A DNA stretch of 64,000 nt from Alligator mississippiensis. Taxonomy: Eukaryota > Chordata > Crocodylia > Alligatoridae. The notes beneath the pieces are model-generated. The model did no database searches, was not told the origin of the DNA, and saw only the letters and a program-made list of their open reading frames with translations. The stretch's first letter is position 1, and each line of letters starts with the position of its first letter. The DNA is taken from assembly GCF_030867095.1 (NCBI RefSeq), contig NC_081827.1, positions 26,040,001 through 26,104,000 on the forward strand. The letters run 5' to 3'. This document shows positions 1-12,300 of this stretch, piece by piece. A program made the translations under genes and the position numbers.

Positions 1-520
1 GGGCCAGAGTAGAGAAGAGACTCGAGTACAATGAACGAACCAAACTTGTTTCATAGGTTTTTTATCTTCTTTCTATTTTGAGAGTCATTCTAAGAAATAA
101 CAGTTGCATCCAAATGATCCTGGAACATTTTAAAAGAACAAATTTTCAGTGTGGTACGTGCAATCATGGCCATGCATTTGTGTGTGCCTATCTGATGCCT
201 GAGTGTATCTGGTGTACAGCAATTAATTGAGTACTTGCATGTGCCTAGCTAATAGTATATGTTTGCAGTTACCTGCCTAGAGAACCCACACTGGATTTGT
301 GCATCCACTTAGCCAACTGCACACACATGTGTTTACACTAACTGCCCATACTGAACCTTGTAAATCTGGCTGTATCTGCTAAAGCTACCACTGGGAATCA
401 GTCAAAGCATGGAAGTAAGTCTGTGTAACCTGGGTACACCCAAGGGTGTGCCCTATTCTCAATTGGATTAGATGGGTAGGCAGGAGGGGGTGCTGAGAGG
501 GATGCCAGAATTTTGAGCAG
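1..520. other. Non-coding, no feature recognised
   Basis: AT-rich sequence with short TG/CA-rich words. I see no splice-bounded open frame, no terminal inverted repeats and no repeat family I can recognise. Confidence 0.5.
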
Positions 521-529
521 ATCCCTCTT

Positions 530-2090
530 TCCTCTATAGAGTTAGCCCAAGCCCAAAGTTCTTAACTATGTACAATTTATTGAGTTATAATATACATAAA
601 CATAAAACTAAATATCATATACATATATTAACATGGTGAACATTAACCAATAACCAAGGTCAAACCCTAATTAACACTATTTACCCATCACAATAAAACT
701 ATTTCAGCAGCATCAACACAATACAACATTTCAATTACAAAATATAAGGTGCAAACATGAACAATTTTAATATCATCTATTCCTTAATATAGTCCCTGAC
801 CCAAGGCAAGAGATAGTCCTCCTTCCAATGGGGTCCCTTGGGGGGGGGTGTCCAGGAAGCACCAGGGGCCCCTCCCCTTAGGGCCTTGACTAGGCGGGAG
901 GTTGCCTGGCCCAAATGCCTTTCCCCTGTGGTACCCAAAGGCCCAATGACTCATGCTTCCTCAGGTGGCGGTGGTCAGGGCGCAGCTCGATGGGGTCTCC
1001 TCTGCTGGAACACCTCTCCAGGCCTCTCCCACACCGCTGGGCTCCACCCCACCCTGTGCCTCACTCTGGGCACGGAGGGCTTAGCTCCTCTCAGCTGCTA
1101 TACCACTGCTGCTGGCTTCTGGGTGCTGGGCTTCATGCTGCAGCACTACTATTTCCCCGTGCCCTGGCGTTGGCACCGAGGGGTCTTTTAGCACAGGCCA
1201 GGCCCTTTGGGCTCCATCCATCTATCCTCATGCCAGGTGGCTAACCCAAGCAGCCTCTGCTGCTCCCTGGTTCCCAAGGCTTGGGTCCGTGCGCTGCCCT
1301 TTGCATTGTGGGACCTGGCTGCTTGCTGGGAGATGGGGCCTGAGCTGCCTTACTGCGGTCCCTAAGGCCCTTGCCCCGTGTGCTGCTCAGCACACCATGT
1401 GGCCCACTAGCCCTGCCAGGGTTGCAGGCTCAAGCTGCCGCTTGCGGCTCCCAAAGCCTGGACTCTGTGCACTGAACTGTGCACCGTGATGGGCCTCAGC
1501 ATTCTCACACCATTCCTAGGGCCAGGTCTCCCTGTACTGTCCCTGTGCACCATCAACAGCCCAAGCAGTCTTGCACCGCTCCCAAGGCTCTTCCTCCAGT
1601 GGTGGCTTCAGGAGACTTAGGCCTATTGCCCACTGGGGGAGAGCTCCCCAGCTTTTCTTGGCTCCACTCTTCTTGAGTCCCTCGCTGCATCTGCTCAGCC
1701 TGCTGAGCAAGCTCCCCTTTTATACTCTTCAGGGGCTCCACCCCTGAAGTTCTCCGGACCTGGCTGGTGCAGTTCCAAGTCAGATCTAGCTGCTCCTTGC
1801 CTCCTCCCTTCAGAAAAGGGGCATTGCTTCTCTTGTGCTGCCTCTGGATTGGTGGGCAGGCTCCACCAATCAAACATCAGACCCTCCATCCTGGGACTCA
1901 ACCCAAGCTCCAAAAAGGTAAGCCTGCTACATCTGCATACAAATAATGCATACATGAAAAGATACCATTTGTGCCCTGCCTTGGCCCAGACTACTCCTTT
2001 TCAAAATAAAACTGTACAATCTCTACAGCTTCATTATGAAGAAAAGTGGCTGGAGACTCACAAGTGAAACTTGGACTGCTTTTTTGTATG
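530..2090 (-). mobile_element. Candidate LTR or Pol II promoter unit on the minus strand
   Basis: Read on the minus strand, an inverted pair of CCAAT boxes (1846-1855 and 1863-1872) lies about 130 bases upstream of a clean TATA box (TATAAAAGGG, about 1713-1723). About 1.6 kb of moderately GC-rich, CpG-poor sequence then passes into an AT-rich stretch with AATAAA at 576-581. This is the order of an LTR (U3, R, poly(A) signal), but TG...CA ends and a target duplication are not clear. The span from TATA to poly(A) signal, about 1.1 kb, is long for an R region. A short host transcription unit or retroposon is the alternative. No retroviral protein is visible, and the short open frames inside look random. 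Confidence 0.3.
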
Positions 2091-4295
2091 CAGTCACTTG
2101 TATATGGATATGCTTCATGTTCCTGCCCCCCTTATGCCCATCTCTCACACACTCCTGCCTAGAGCAGGGATAGAAGCGTGTCCCGGCTCACCAGCCCTCT
2201 AGTGGCAGGTCACCATTGTGCACACAGGGGGACACTCAAAGAAGGTTTTTAGCTTTAAGGTGTGATTGCTCCAAGCACTGATCAATATTTGAGCAGCTCA
2301 AAGTGCAACTTGTAACAAGACCCTTAGAAAAATAAGCAGGACATATGTTAGGTTGAGATTCCTTAAATCAGATAATCCTGAGACAAAATGAACAGGTAGG
2401 AAGTAATTTGTCTATAGATAACAAGAGTATAATCAGGACAGGTGATAAGATTGATGGCTGTACTGGGAAGAAAGAATCTGCTCCTCAGATTATTCTGTCA
2501 AATTTATTCACAGCTCCAGAAGTGTGGATTCCAATTAAGACCTGCAGTGCCTGCAGGGGCTTTAAATACCCTTGGTCTCATGCACATACTAGGGTGATCT
2601 TTTCCTACAGCTCACATCCTACAGAAAGATTCAAGCCCTGCAGTTCATTGCACCACTGTACACTTTAAAACAAAATTCCTTCATCAGCCTTAGAATTGCA
2701 GATTAGCTGAATGTTACCAGACCTGTCCTGCAGTATTTCTGAAAGCTTTTACATGTAACAAATCATCAGCAAACAGCAAACATTGCCTCCTTTGAAATGC
2801 CTCATGCTTTTCATTTCTGATAAGATGAATGATTACAAACTTCTGTACCAGTAAGGCTGGGACTTAGCAAACAATGAACCTTTATTTACTTAATAGAACT
2901 TGACAATTAGTGGCATAGTTACGCAGCAACTTTCATCAGAAGTCTTATTAAGCTTGCTTCCAGTTCTGTGCTATTCTCAGCATGTGTGAAATTTGCCTGA
3001 AGCCCTGCCACTGTGGGCTCTGTGAACTGATCAGCTTTCATAAGATAAGCCAACCATTGTTGGATGGGAGACCTCTGAGTAAAAGCTGCATGCTCCCAAA
3101 AAAAAACATTCTTCCCTCCACTGCTGATGAATCACTGCCACAACTTCACAGTGGAAGAGCTGTGCTGCTGGAGGCACCTTCTTATGGATGAGATGTAATG
3201 CTATAATGCACTGCCCACTTATGCTATAATAGCGTGCTGTATTTGCATAGAACCTTTCATTCTGAAGGATACCATAGTGTATTTGTAGTAACCCAGTGAC
3301 GGGGAGATGGCTAATTACATTCTATTTATTTCATCTTCACCTGTCATTTCCATTAACTAAACTAGTCTCCAACTTCAATCCTAAAATAAAATAATGTTGT
3401 AGTAGCACAGGGTTACAACCTTGTTTCCATCCCAGAGATAGTCTTATTTCATTGGTGGAAGAGATTGTGTTATAGCAGCACAATCTTTAATGCATTTTTA
3501 GCGTATCCTTGATACATGGCAATGGTAGTTAAATAAAGCTGATGCTATCTTGCAGCGTGTAACTATACATGACAAGTGCAGTAGACGCTGACCTCTAAGA
3601 GTACAGAGGTAAAACTGATACAACACAAGATAACAATTTTGGTAGTGGTAAGAATGGTAAAGAACAAACTATGCCTGATTCATAACAGGGAAGTAAAACC
3701 AGCTCTGAGAAGCCTCTGTTGAAAAGGTGGGCACAGCAGTACCTCCTCTGCTCCTATCTTTTTAAGACCCAGTTCTACAAGGTTCCCAGTTTCCAGAAAA
3801 AAACTTCTAGGTTGCCTGAACCTAGTGACTTATCAGGCTGCACTGAGTAAGGCCTGCTGGTTTCTACAGCCAGTGGCTTGTGGGATAGTGATATGGTTTA
3901 TGCCATGCCTGGGAACTCCTGACTCCCCACCCCAAATAAATAGGTATTGATTGATACCTGGATTGATAAAGAGCAGCCCTTGGCATTAATGCAGAGTAAC
4001 TTCAAACTCACACTTCTGGAACCACAGCCAGGTACCTCAACCCTCTTATTTAACCTTGTAGTGCATGGGGCCATAAAACAGAAGTAATGAGTAGACAGCA
4101 AGTGTTTCTGCCCAAAGACAGTAGCTTCAGCACAATTCTTCTTATGTTAATTAAATACTTGCCTACATGCTCCTTCCATAGGCCTTTCTCCTAATTTAGG
4201 CAAGACTGTCTAGCTTTCTATATCACAGTAACATGGTCATTAGTGCAGTGCCTGGTTCCCTTACCCTCCCTCTCCCTCATTCATCACTCTGTATA
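2091..4295. other. Non-coding, no feature recognised
   Basis: AT-rich unique-looking sequence. Short open frames of up to about 86 codons have no recognisable motif or splice context. No tandem repeats of note. Confidence 0.5.
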
Positions 4296-4426
4296 GAGAG
4301 TTAGTTAGCCCTGTTAGTCTGAAGTCAGGAAGAAGGCAAGGTAGAGATGCACCTTATAGATTAACTAAATCAGAGATGTATAGGCTTTTGTGAGCCTAAG
4401 CTCACTTCATCAGATGCACAGCATAG
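4296..4426. repeat. Dispersed repeat of a common reptile type
   Basis: The text runs from 'gttagttagccctgttagtctgaag' type sequence through 'agattaactaaatcag' to 'gctcacttcatcagatgc', a module I recognise as widely dispersed in reptile genomes. A diverged relative of the middle part (TTTTATTAGACCAACTGAATAG) lies at 5095-5180. I cannot assign it to a named class. Confidence 0.5.
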
Positions 4427-4611
4427 GTCTTTGCATAAGTCACCCACATCCTGTTGTGCAGGAGCAAACCAGTTAGGAGAATGGAGATGGATGGAGGGAA
4501 ACTGAAAACAAAGCATATGTCATGGGTACAATCATTACATTAGTTAATGATTAAATATTCCCTTGTGTTTCAGCAACAAACAGAAAAATACACAACAATC
4601 TTCCTCTACAG

Positions 4612-4943
4612 CAGTGGTGCTCAGCCTCCTGCCTGCAGACCAGATCTGGCTCACAGACCCGTGCCATCTGGCCCATGAGGCTATCCACAGGTTGGAAAAT
4701 TTGGCAGCGGGGGAGTGGTGGCAGTGTTAATTGCCACTCCTCTGCTGTCAAATTTCTAGATCCATGGGGAGCCCAGCAAGCCAGATAATGTGGCCCTGCA
4801 CACTAGATCTTACTGGCATGTGGTCAGGCTACTGTGGAGGGTTACTCTGTGGCTGGATCCAGGAGTGCAGGTCGGGCTGGGTCTGTACAAATCCCACACC
4901 ATTTATCCAGCCTGCAGAAGCTGGAAGGTTGGGCTCCACTGCT
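4612..4943. mobile_element. Non-autonomous hAT-like transposon
   Basis: Starts CAGTGGTGCTCAG and ends with the diverged inverse GGGCTCCACTGCT. It is flanked by CTCTACAG (4604-4611) and CTCTACTG (4944-4951), matching at 7 of 8. The interior has the 'ctggcccatgaggc' type core typical of these elements and no transposase. Central TA of the duplication fits the Buster group of hAT. Confidence 0.75.
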
Positions 4944-5094
4944 CTCTACTGCAGTGCTTGCTGCAAATGAATAGTATCATAAGGATTTAATCATGGCAAG
5001 TCCCCTGGGTCCTCCTGTTGTGTGTCACCCAGCCTTTTGAGTAAATCCCCAGGATGACAACTGCAGCTCATTATATAACAGTGGCAGACAAGGT

Positions 5095-5215
5095 TCTTTG
5101 GGTAAACGTGGTATCTTTTATTAGACCAACTGAATAGTTGGAAAAATTGTTCTTTGCAAGCTTTTGGGCACACGTCCATTACATAACAGTGTCTTTCAGG
5201 AAAGTGTGAATGGCT
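5095..5215. repeat. Dispersed repeat, relative of the 4.3-kb copy
   Basis: Contains TCTTTTATTAGACCAAC and AGCTTTTGGGCACAC, the same module order as 4340-4400 but diverged. Probably an old fragment of the same family; class unknown. Confidence 0.4.
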
Positions 5216-5219
5216 GCCA

Positions 5220-6983
5220 TCAGATATGTCCTTGATCTATAAGGAGCTAAAGATCTCAGTTATGGTAACAAACCTAGTAGCCTTGGGGTAAGACAACACA
5301 GGATTGAAGCATCCAGTGCTTTCTTCCTACACTACATAACACCTAAGATGAATCAACTGACCAGTTTATGTTACATTTCTTTTTCAAGCATTTATTCCTG
5401 TGTTAAGTAACCACTTTGACAGTGAAAACATGGTGATTCTGCCAGAGTTTTCATTTTGGCTTTAAAATTTCCTATTGCTACTCCTTGCTTATTTTTAAGC
5501 ATTTAAGAATATTTTTTGTCTTCCTCCTGCCTTTGACTGTGGAAAACATTTGATTTTTCTTTCATTTTGATTTCTCATGGAATAAAAATACTTCATGGTT
5601 CTGCTTCATTTGCTTATCTGTGTTCTAGAACTTTGTGATGATGCCAGCTCCACTCTGGGAATAGAGACTCTGGTTGGTTGTTTTTTTGATTCTGGGGTCT
5701 AGAAAGAGCAGAAAACACTGGATTTTGAAGACCAAATCCTGCCACTCTTACTTACTTCAATGTGTACCTTGCCCCAGCATCAATACTACTTGCAGAGCAA
5801 GGTAATGAAGTCTTTGGCAAATTGTAGTTATTATTTGCATTCAAAAGCCAAAAAATTGAGGATCAGTGCATATCAGCTTATATATCTTTAAGCAGGTCAA
5901 ATTTCCAGCCTATATTAATTGTTCCTTTAACATAATTTTATTTTGTCTTTGCAATACTGCTCTGACAATACAGCTATGTGATTTGCTTATGATACCTTTT
6001 CCTGCGCTTGCCTTTATTTTATGTACTGGCAGTAGGACCCGACTTTCTCGCCTGCCATGTCTTTGATGTTATTATTATTAATATTCATTTTAGATGTTAT
6101 TAGTTGGGAGGATTATTTTCCTTTAATTGTCTTTTACCACAATCTTTTACTGGGCTCTCATATGTGGGCTGTATAGGTCACTCAATCTATTTGCTCATGT
6201 AGACAACAGAACTTGAAGTCAGATATTCAGGCACCATTTGGTCAAGATCAATTACTTTCCTTTATTTTCCTTTTACATTTTTGTTCAAATTCTACACACA
6301 GTCAGATAGAAGATATTTATTGCATACCTTTCAATTATCTCTTAAATTTTTAACTTTGTAACTCTTAACACAAAATTATGTTATTTGTTAACAGATAAAA
6401 CATAAATTAAATGAACTTAGTCTTAATGAATGATCTCAATCTTAGGATTCTTAGTTCTTTTCTTTTCTTTGGTTCAAAGTCTCCTAAGTTTAAGAGGGAT
6501 CTTATCTCCTCAGATCTCTCTACATAAATCCGTTTATTTATACTAATGGAGGAGTCATCCACCAGACCTCTCTTTTACATGTAAACCAGTCTTTTAATAT
6601 ACACAAAGAGTTTAAATAAAAATCCTTTTCTGTTTTTTTCATTCCAGTTTCAAAGCCAGGTACTTTTTTCTTCCTCTTCTTTTTCTTTACTGTTGCAACT
6701 GCGATGTTCTCATGCCACTTGGAGCCTTTCCAGGAATCCGCCCCCTCATTTCCTTCAAGAATCAAATAAGCCCAACTTGCCTTCTCACAGCTCCGTTGAA
6801 GGATCCCTCAATGTTCCCCACTTTTCCATGGACTCTTCCCTCCTCTCTCCTTGGTCTTCCTGACCTCCTGTCCCCACACTCTGATGCTCTCTCAGAGCTT
6901 CGATCTTAAAAAGGCAACAACTCCAGAAGCCACGCTCTCCATTCCTCCCCATCTCGCCCGCACTCGCTTCTTCACAAGCCATC
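5220..6983. other. AT-rich non-coding sequence
   Basis: Strongly T-rich on the + strand (many TTTC and TTTA runs). No coding exon, inverted repeat or tandem array recognised. The last 300 bases are C-rich and CpG-poor. Confidence 0.5.
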
Positions 6984-6991
6984 ATCTAGAT

Positions 6992-7176
6992 CAGGGGTGG
7001 GAAAAATGCGGCCAGTGGGCTGGATGCAGCCCACCATGCCATTCTATCTGGCCCGCGGGGCCCCTAAAATTTTAGAAAATTAATATTTATCTGCCCTGGG
7101 TTGCCTGTCATGTGGCCCTTGATGGCTTGCCAAAACTCAGTAAGTGGCCCTCTGCCCAAAATAATTGCCCACCTCG
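6992..7176. mobile_element. Non-autonomous hAT element with perfect 8-bp duplication
   Basis: A 185-bp element starting CAGGGGTGGGAAA and ending TTGCCCACCTCG, whose reverse complement matches the start. It is flanked on both sides by ATCTAGAT (6984-6991 and 7177-7184, 8 of 8). The interior carries the 'gcggcc...tggcccgcggggccc' core shared by many vertebrate hAT MITEs. No coding capacity. The perfect flank supports a relatively recent insertion. Confidence 0.92.
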
Positions 7177-7286
7177 ATCTAGATTTTCTGATAGGACTCG
7201 TCCTCCCACCCTTCTATGTCCATGGGCCTGATTCTTTTCTCATTTAATATAATAAAGCAAGATTAAGTCCCCTGAAGTCAGGTGAG

Positions 7287-8532
7287 TTCATAGATTCATA
7301 GATTCATAGATTCATAGATGTTAGGGTCGGAAGGGACCTCAATAGATCATCAAGTCCAACCCCCTGCATAAGCAGGAAAGAGTGCTGGGTCTAGATGACC
7401 CCAGCTAGATACTCGTCTAACCTCCTCTTGAAGACCCCCAGGGTAGGGGAGAGCACCACCTCCCTTGGGAGCCCGTTCCAGACCTTGGCCACTCGAACTG
7501 TGAAGAAGTTCTTCCTAATGTCCAGTCTAAATCTGCTCTCTACTAGCTTGTGGCCATTGTTTCTTGTAACCCCCGGGGGCGCCTTGGTGAATAAATCCTC
7601 ACCAATTCCCTTCTGTGCCCCCGTGATGAACTTATAGGTAGCTACAAGGTCGCCTCTCAACCTTCTCTTGCGGAGGCTGAAAAGGTCCAGTTTCTCTAGT
7701 CTCTCCTCGTAGGGCTTGGTCTGCAGGCCCTTGAACATACGAGTTGCCCTTCGCTGTACCCTCTCCAGGTTATCCGCATCCTTCTTGAAGTGTGGCGCCC
7801 AGAATTGCACGCAGTACTCCAACTGCGGTCTGACCAGCGCCCTATAGAGGGGAAGTATCACCTCCCTGGACCTATTCGTCATGCATCTGCTGATGCACGA
7901 TAAAGTGCCATTGGCTTTTCTGATGGCTTCGTCACACTGCCGGCTCATGTTCATCTTGGAGTCCACCAGGACTCCAAGATCCCTTTCTACCTCTGTGCCA
8001 CCCAGCAGGTCATTCCCTAGGCTGTAGGTGTGCTGGACATTTTTCCTCCCTAGGTGCAGCACTTTGCATTTCTCCTTGTTGAACTGCATCCTGTTGTTTT
8101 CTGCCCACTTGTCCAACCTATCCAGGTCTGCCTGCAGCTGTTCCCTGCCCTCCGGTGTGTCCACTTCTCCCCATAGCTTTGTGTCATCTGCAAACTTGGA
8201 CAGAGTACATTTCACTCCCACGTCCAAGTCGCTGATGAAGACATTAAAGAGTATCGGTCCAAGGACCGAACCCTGCAGGACCCCACTGCCCACACCCTTC
8301 CAGGTCGAGACCGACCCATCTACCACGACTCTTTGGGTGCGACCCTCTAGCCAATTCGCCACCCACCGGACTGTGCAATCATCCACATCACAGCCTCTTA
8401 ACTTGTTCACCAGTATGGGGTGGGATACCGTATCGAAGGCCTTCCTGAAGTCTAAGTATACGACATCCACCCCTCCTCCTGTGTCCAGGCGTTTCGTAAC
8501 CTGGTCATAGAAAGAGACTAGGTTGGTCAGGC
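7287..8532 (-). mobile_element. 5'-truncated CR1 LINE, young copy
   Basis: On the minus strand the element opens within the reverse transcriptase (the frame reads CLTNLVSFYDQVTKRLD just before the Met at 8470) and ends in a short 3' UTR (7287-7390). That UTR carries the GGAAGGGACCTC motif and terminates in four copies of an ATTCATAG octamer, the CR1 hallmark. Homology stops abruptly near 8532, a normal 5' truncation. No target duplication is obvious, as is usual for CR1. The frame is open from truncation point to stop codon, so the insertion is young compared with the other LINE copies here. Confidence 0.95.
7391..8470 (-). CDS. CR1 ORF2 reverse transcriptase, C-terminal part
   Basis: A 359-codon frame from an internal Met, open upstream to the truncation at about 8532. 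It is the palm, thumb and C-terminal region of a CR1-type non-LTR reverse transcriptase, which copies LINE RNA at the nicked target. Visible motifs: A, YLDFRKAFD at residues 5-13; B, GVLQGSVLGP at 63-72; C, catalytic FADD at 93-96; then KVLHLGRKN near 135-144, LEYCVQFWAP at 217-226, and the C-terminal NFFTVRVAKVWNGLP near 321-335. The endonuclease and the first part of the RT are missing, so the copy cannot move on its own. The usual Pro before QGS in motif B is Leu (residue 65). No host gene is involved. Confidence 0.93.
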   Translation of the reverse strand: MDVVYLDFRKAFDTVSHPILVNKLRGCDVDDCTVRWVANWLEGRTQRVVVDGSVSTWKGVGSGVLQGSVLGPILFNVFISDLDVGVKCTLSKFADDTKLWGEVDTPEGREQLQADLDRLDKWAENNRMQFNKEKCKVLHLGRKNVQHTYSLGNDLLGGTEVERDLGVLVDSKMNMSRQCDEAIRKANGTLSCISRCMTNRSREVILPLYRALVRPQLEYCVQFWAPHFKKDADNLERVQRRATRMFKGLQTKPYEERLEKLDLFSLRKRRLRGDLVATYKFITGAQKGIGEDLFTKAPPGVTRNNGHKLVESRFRLDIRKNFFTVRVAKVWNGLPREVVLSPTLGVFKRRLDEYLAGVI

Positions 8533-11090
8533 AAGTTAAATGAGTGAGAGCTGTTTCAGGCCAGTTTCTTTCCTGCAGCCATCACTTAAAATCTTAAATC
8601 ACAATGTAGATTTCTCTAGAATTTTTCTTGTCTACTTAGATCGGTGGAACATGGTTTAAGAATAAGACCAAAATTTCCATTTGAGCTGATACAGAAATTG
8701 CCAAGGAGGATTCTAAACTCTGTGTGTTATACAGGAGGTCAGACCAACATCATCATGGTTCCTCACAACCTTAAAATCTATGCTCATAAACTAGGTATCT
8801 CATTAGAACATATATTTTGTTCAGACCCTTTCTATTTAGTCTTTCATTATCCAGAATGGTATAAGTATAAACTGTCTGAGCAATATAATGCCAGAAGGTT
8901 TCCCTCTTCCTAAAACAAAGAGTATACGAGAATGAAAGTCCTCTGATAAGCTTAACCAGGAGAGATCACATTAATAGGTAGGGAAGATATTCAGTCTGAC
9001 AGGCTTCCTATTGGTAGAATGTGTCTAATCTGCAAATTCATTAAATGACAATTACATCACAAGGGAATTTTCAATATATAAAATGAGAAAATATATGCAA
9101 GGGGCAAAAGCACTGCACAGAATCACAGAAAATCAAATACATACTCACTAACAGAGCTGGACATACAGCTCTCTGCTTCCAATAGTCCATGTAATGTGTT
9201 AATCCCACCTGCACCTGCTTTTGTTTGTTTTTCTTTTGCCCTTTGTCCAAAAAACTGTGACTAGAAGGTGAGACCCCTCAAGTTGATTTTTCTAAGGGTT
9301 TGTTTCTATTGACCAGAAATGGATAGTAGAACATTAAAGGAGGAAGGCATGGACACTAACCTTGTTCACTCCCAGTCTGATTCTGCATGATTTAAGTCAA
9401 CAGGAATCTTGTCCTTGGCTGCAGAAACAGGCACTACTATCTTTAACTTGATCCCCAAAGCTTTAATCAATAGTTTTGTAAGCAGGGGTACTTTCACATT
9501 CTGTCCCCTTATAGTGGTGTAAATCCAGTGTGAATCATTTTGGCTTCACCAGGTAGTGCTATTACAGCTAGCCAGTTTTCCAAATGTTTTTTGACTGACA
9601 CAAGAAGGTAGAATTCAGAAAACTGTAGTGCAGTTCTTTTCAGAAGCTGTGTCCTTTACCAGTAAATATTGGTATATCCCTCCCTGAATATTTTTGTTTA
9701 GATTTACAACTGCTTCTGCTCTATGAACGATGAGTAAATGTTGTATTCAGTATAACAAACAGTAACTCCACTGAAGGTAATTTTAGTTCACTCTAGTTCT
9801 ATACTGGTTCACTGGAGACAATTTGATCCAGTATGTAAAATGGTACCCTCCCTGCCCCCATTCTCATCTCCTCAGACTCTCTCCAGTTCCCAATTCATAT
9901 TCTTTTCTGAGCTCTACTGACATGGAAGGACAATAGTACAATTAAACCAAAATTTAATATTACTAAGTCTGTTTGACTTTTGGACAGCTTTTTTATTTAT
10001 TATTATTTCCAGTACATGTTTAAGCTTCTTTAAATGACTGTGGCTTTAAATGTGTATCATTAGCAAGGTGTATCATTAGCAAATGCTGAAATAATTCACC
10101 TCTATTGATCCAGCATGGCTTAAAAATGGGGAAAAAAATCAGTCTCAGATTCATAGCATGTGGCTTCCTTTGCCTGCATTCACTCTGCCAGCAGGTATTC
10201 TATACCACTAATTCCCACAGCTTTCTATGAGTTGTTGCTGGCAGGCTGACTGCTATGTGAAGAATAGAGCATTTCCCTTCCAAACACATTTTCAGGACTT
10301 GTTTATTTTCTACAGTTTCAGGCTTCACATTATGACCTTCCTAGATTATTGATTCTTACAAAGAATTCCTATTCATACTTATCTTGAAATACAAAGTTGT
10401 CAGCAATAATATAACTTGGCAATTGTCAAAGCTCAAACTGGTCTCCTTTGATATGACTAAGAAAGTATTTAACAGAGATTTTAAATAAAAGCAATGTCAT
10501 CCTTGTTAACATTTAATGTTCAACCTTGTTCTTGTATGTGCTGTCTGAGCCTTTGTCCTTTGCCCAAATATAACTCTTTTTGGACTACCCCAGAGGCATA
10601 CAAGTCCAGGGACACATACATAACAGGACATCTGAGGTGATTGCCCCTCACTATATTTGCTCATGATGCCTCCAAGATGCATTTGGTGTTAGGGTGCCCC
10701 TCACAAGATAACAGGTGCTGGTGGTACCACCTCAAGACTAATGAGTTTTGGCAGATCGGTATTCATGTTGCGCCTGACCTAAAAAAAAAAACACACCAAA
10801 AAACAACTATACCTGAGCACAAATGCCATCAAGTTGTTCAGGCTTCCTCTGAACAGTCTGTGGCTGGCATAGGGTCAGGTCCCATGCCCTATCCTAACAT
10901 ATAAGCATAGGCAGAGGGAGAAAAAATTGGGGGAGGGGGGTTAAGCACCTGGGTGCACACCCCCTCAGGCAGGAAAGTCTGTGGGGGAGAGGGGAGGCTC
11001 TGCCCCAGCCCCAGTCCCACTCCTTTCTCACCCCTGCTATGCTGGAGGCCCTCAACCAGGCTGCTTTGTGACAGTTACATTCCCTAGGTG
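8533..11090. other. Non-coding, mostly unannotated
   Basis: AT-rich sequence without a recognisable exon. An A-rich run near 10783-10800 follows a moderately GC-rich 150-base segment and could be the tail of an old retroinsertion, but I cannot match a family. Confidence 0.45.
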
Positions 11091-11099
11091 CATACCTTT

Positions 11100-12300
11100 C
11101 TGCTTATAAAGTCCTCTTAGATGCCTAAATGTCTGTCAGTAGCATCTCTACAACCACCCAAGCCCTGACACCGACAAGTAGCTTGACAACTAAGCCCAGA
11201 TGGGATTCTCCAGCGAGGTGTTCTCTGCCTGTCTGCAGGGCCTGGTCCTGTAGTGTTCTCAGAACAGCCCAATGAATGGGCCTTTGCACAAAACACAACT
11301 AGGAGGCCCCTTATGGCCTGGCTGCTTGAGCATGCGCCTGAGAAGTAGGAGATGCAGATATAAATTTCTTCTACTCGGCCTGATGCAAACATTTGAATGC
11401 AGATCTCCCACCTCCCAGCTGAGTGCTCTAACCACTAGATTCGCATTCACTCTGAGATGGGGGAAGGGGTTGTTCTCAGTCTCTCCTGTTGCAGCTTTCC
11501 CTCTTTGTATTAAGTACTAAAGTATTCATTTGGCCAGAAAGTAAAAGTGAGATTGGCTCTATCAGCTGTCCAGGAGTGCAGGCAGCTGGGAGACCCAGCT
11601 TCCCGTCCCTCAATCAGTCAGCATGTGTGTAACCACTGAGCCATGTGCTAGCATCCTCAGTGACCAAGTGCATTCTTACCGTCCACTTGGTTGGCAATGG
11701 ATCAGCATTTATGTCACACCAACCATCAGTACCTGGTCCACATCAGGGAAACTAACGGTCCTCCTAGCAAACTGAATTCTGCAGACTTTCAAAGGAATCT
11801 CAGTGTCATTGCCACTGACCACCCAGACATCATGCAATCCTGTGACTTTCATGCTATTGGGGCTGCACTCCGAATCTTATAGCTTAACATTGAGGGTCTG
11901 CTGGCTGCCAAGCAAAGCCTTCCAGTCTCTGAGCCACGCAGACTGAAGCTTTTTATACAAAGTAGACTTGCTCCAGAAGGAAAGGTTTGGAGAACCCTAG
12001 CCCAGAATACCCACTATCCTAGTGGTTACAGCTCTCTCTGAGATTCCAGTCCTTGTCCTCAGACAGGGAAAAGGTCCTTTACATGCCAGATGAGTTAACT
12101 ACTTGGTTATTTGGCACAGGATGGCACCTTCATTGTGAAAAAGAACTGACCTGGATTAGGAAACTACCTTCAGGAGAGGATTTGCAACTGTGAGGCCCAA
12201 ACAAAGATAGGTGTTTCCTCAGGCAGTTACCTCTGAAAAGTAGGACCTAAGTCGCACTGTTCTATAGGGATTCTTGATGCCTAACTCAGGGCAGCGGATT
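11100..12300. repeat. Cluster of tRNA-like SINE pieces in both orientations
   Basis: Three tRNA-like heads are visible. At 11391-11447 the minus strand reads TGGTTAGAGCACTCAGCTGGG (A-box-like) followed by GCATTCAAATC (B-box-like). At 11600-11655 the minus strand reads TGGCTCAGTGGTTACACAC. At 12015-12055 the plus strand reads CCTAGTGGTTACAGCTCTC. Tail-like 'gatgccta' text lies at 11120 and 12270. Similar text at 27585-28105 shows this is a dispersed family. These are repeats, not functional tRNA genes: no complete cloverleaf forms. Confidence 0.5.

Noticed and set aside
7287..7318. Short tandem octamer array as a CRISPR-like or satellite repeat
   Set aside because: It is the normal 3' tail of a CR1 LINE.
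11391..12055. tRNA genes
   Set aside because: Only A- and B-box-like words are present; acceptor and anticodon stems do not pair, and the text recurs as a dispersed SINE.
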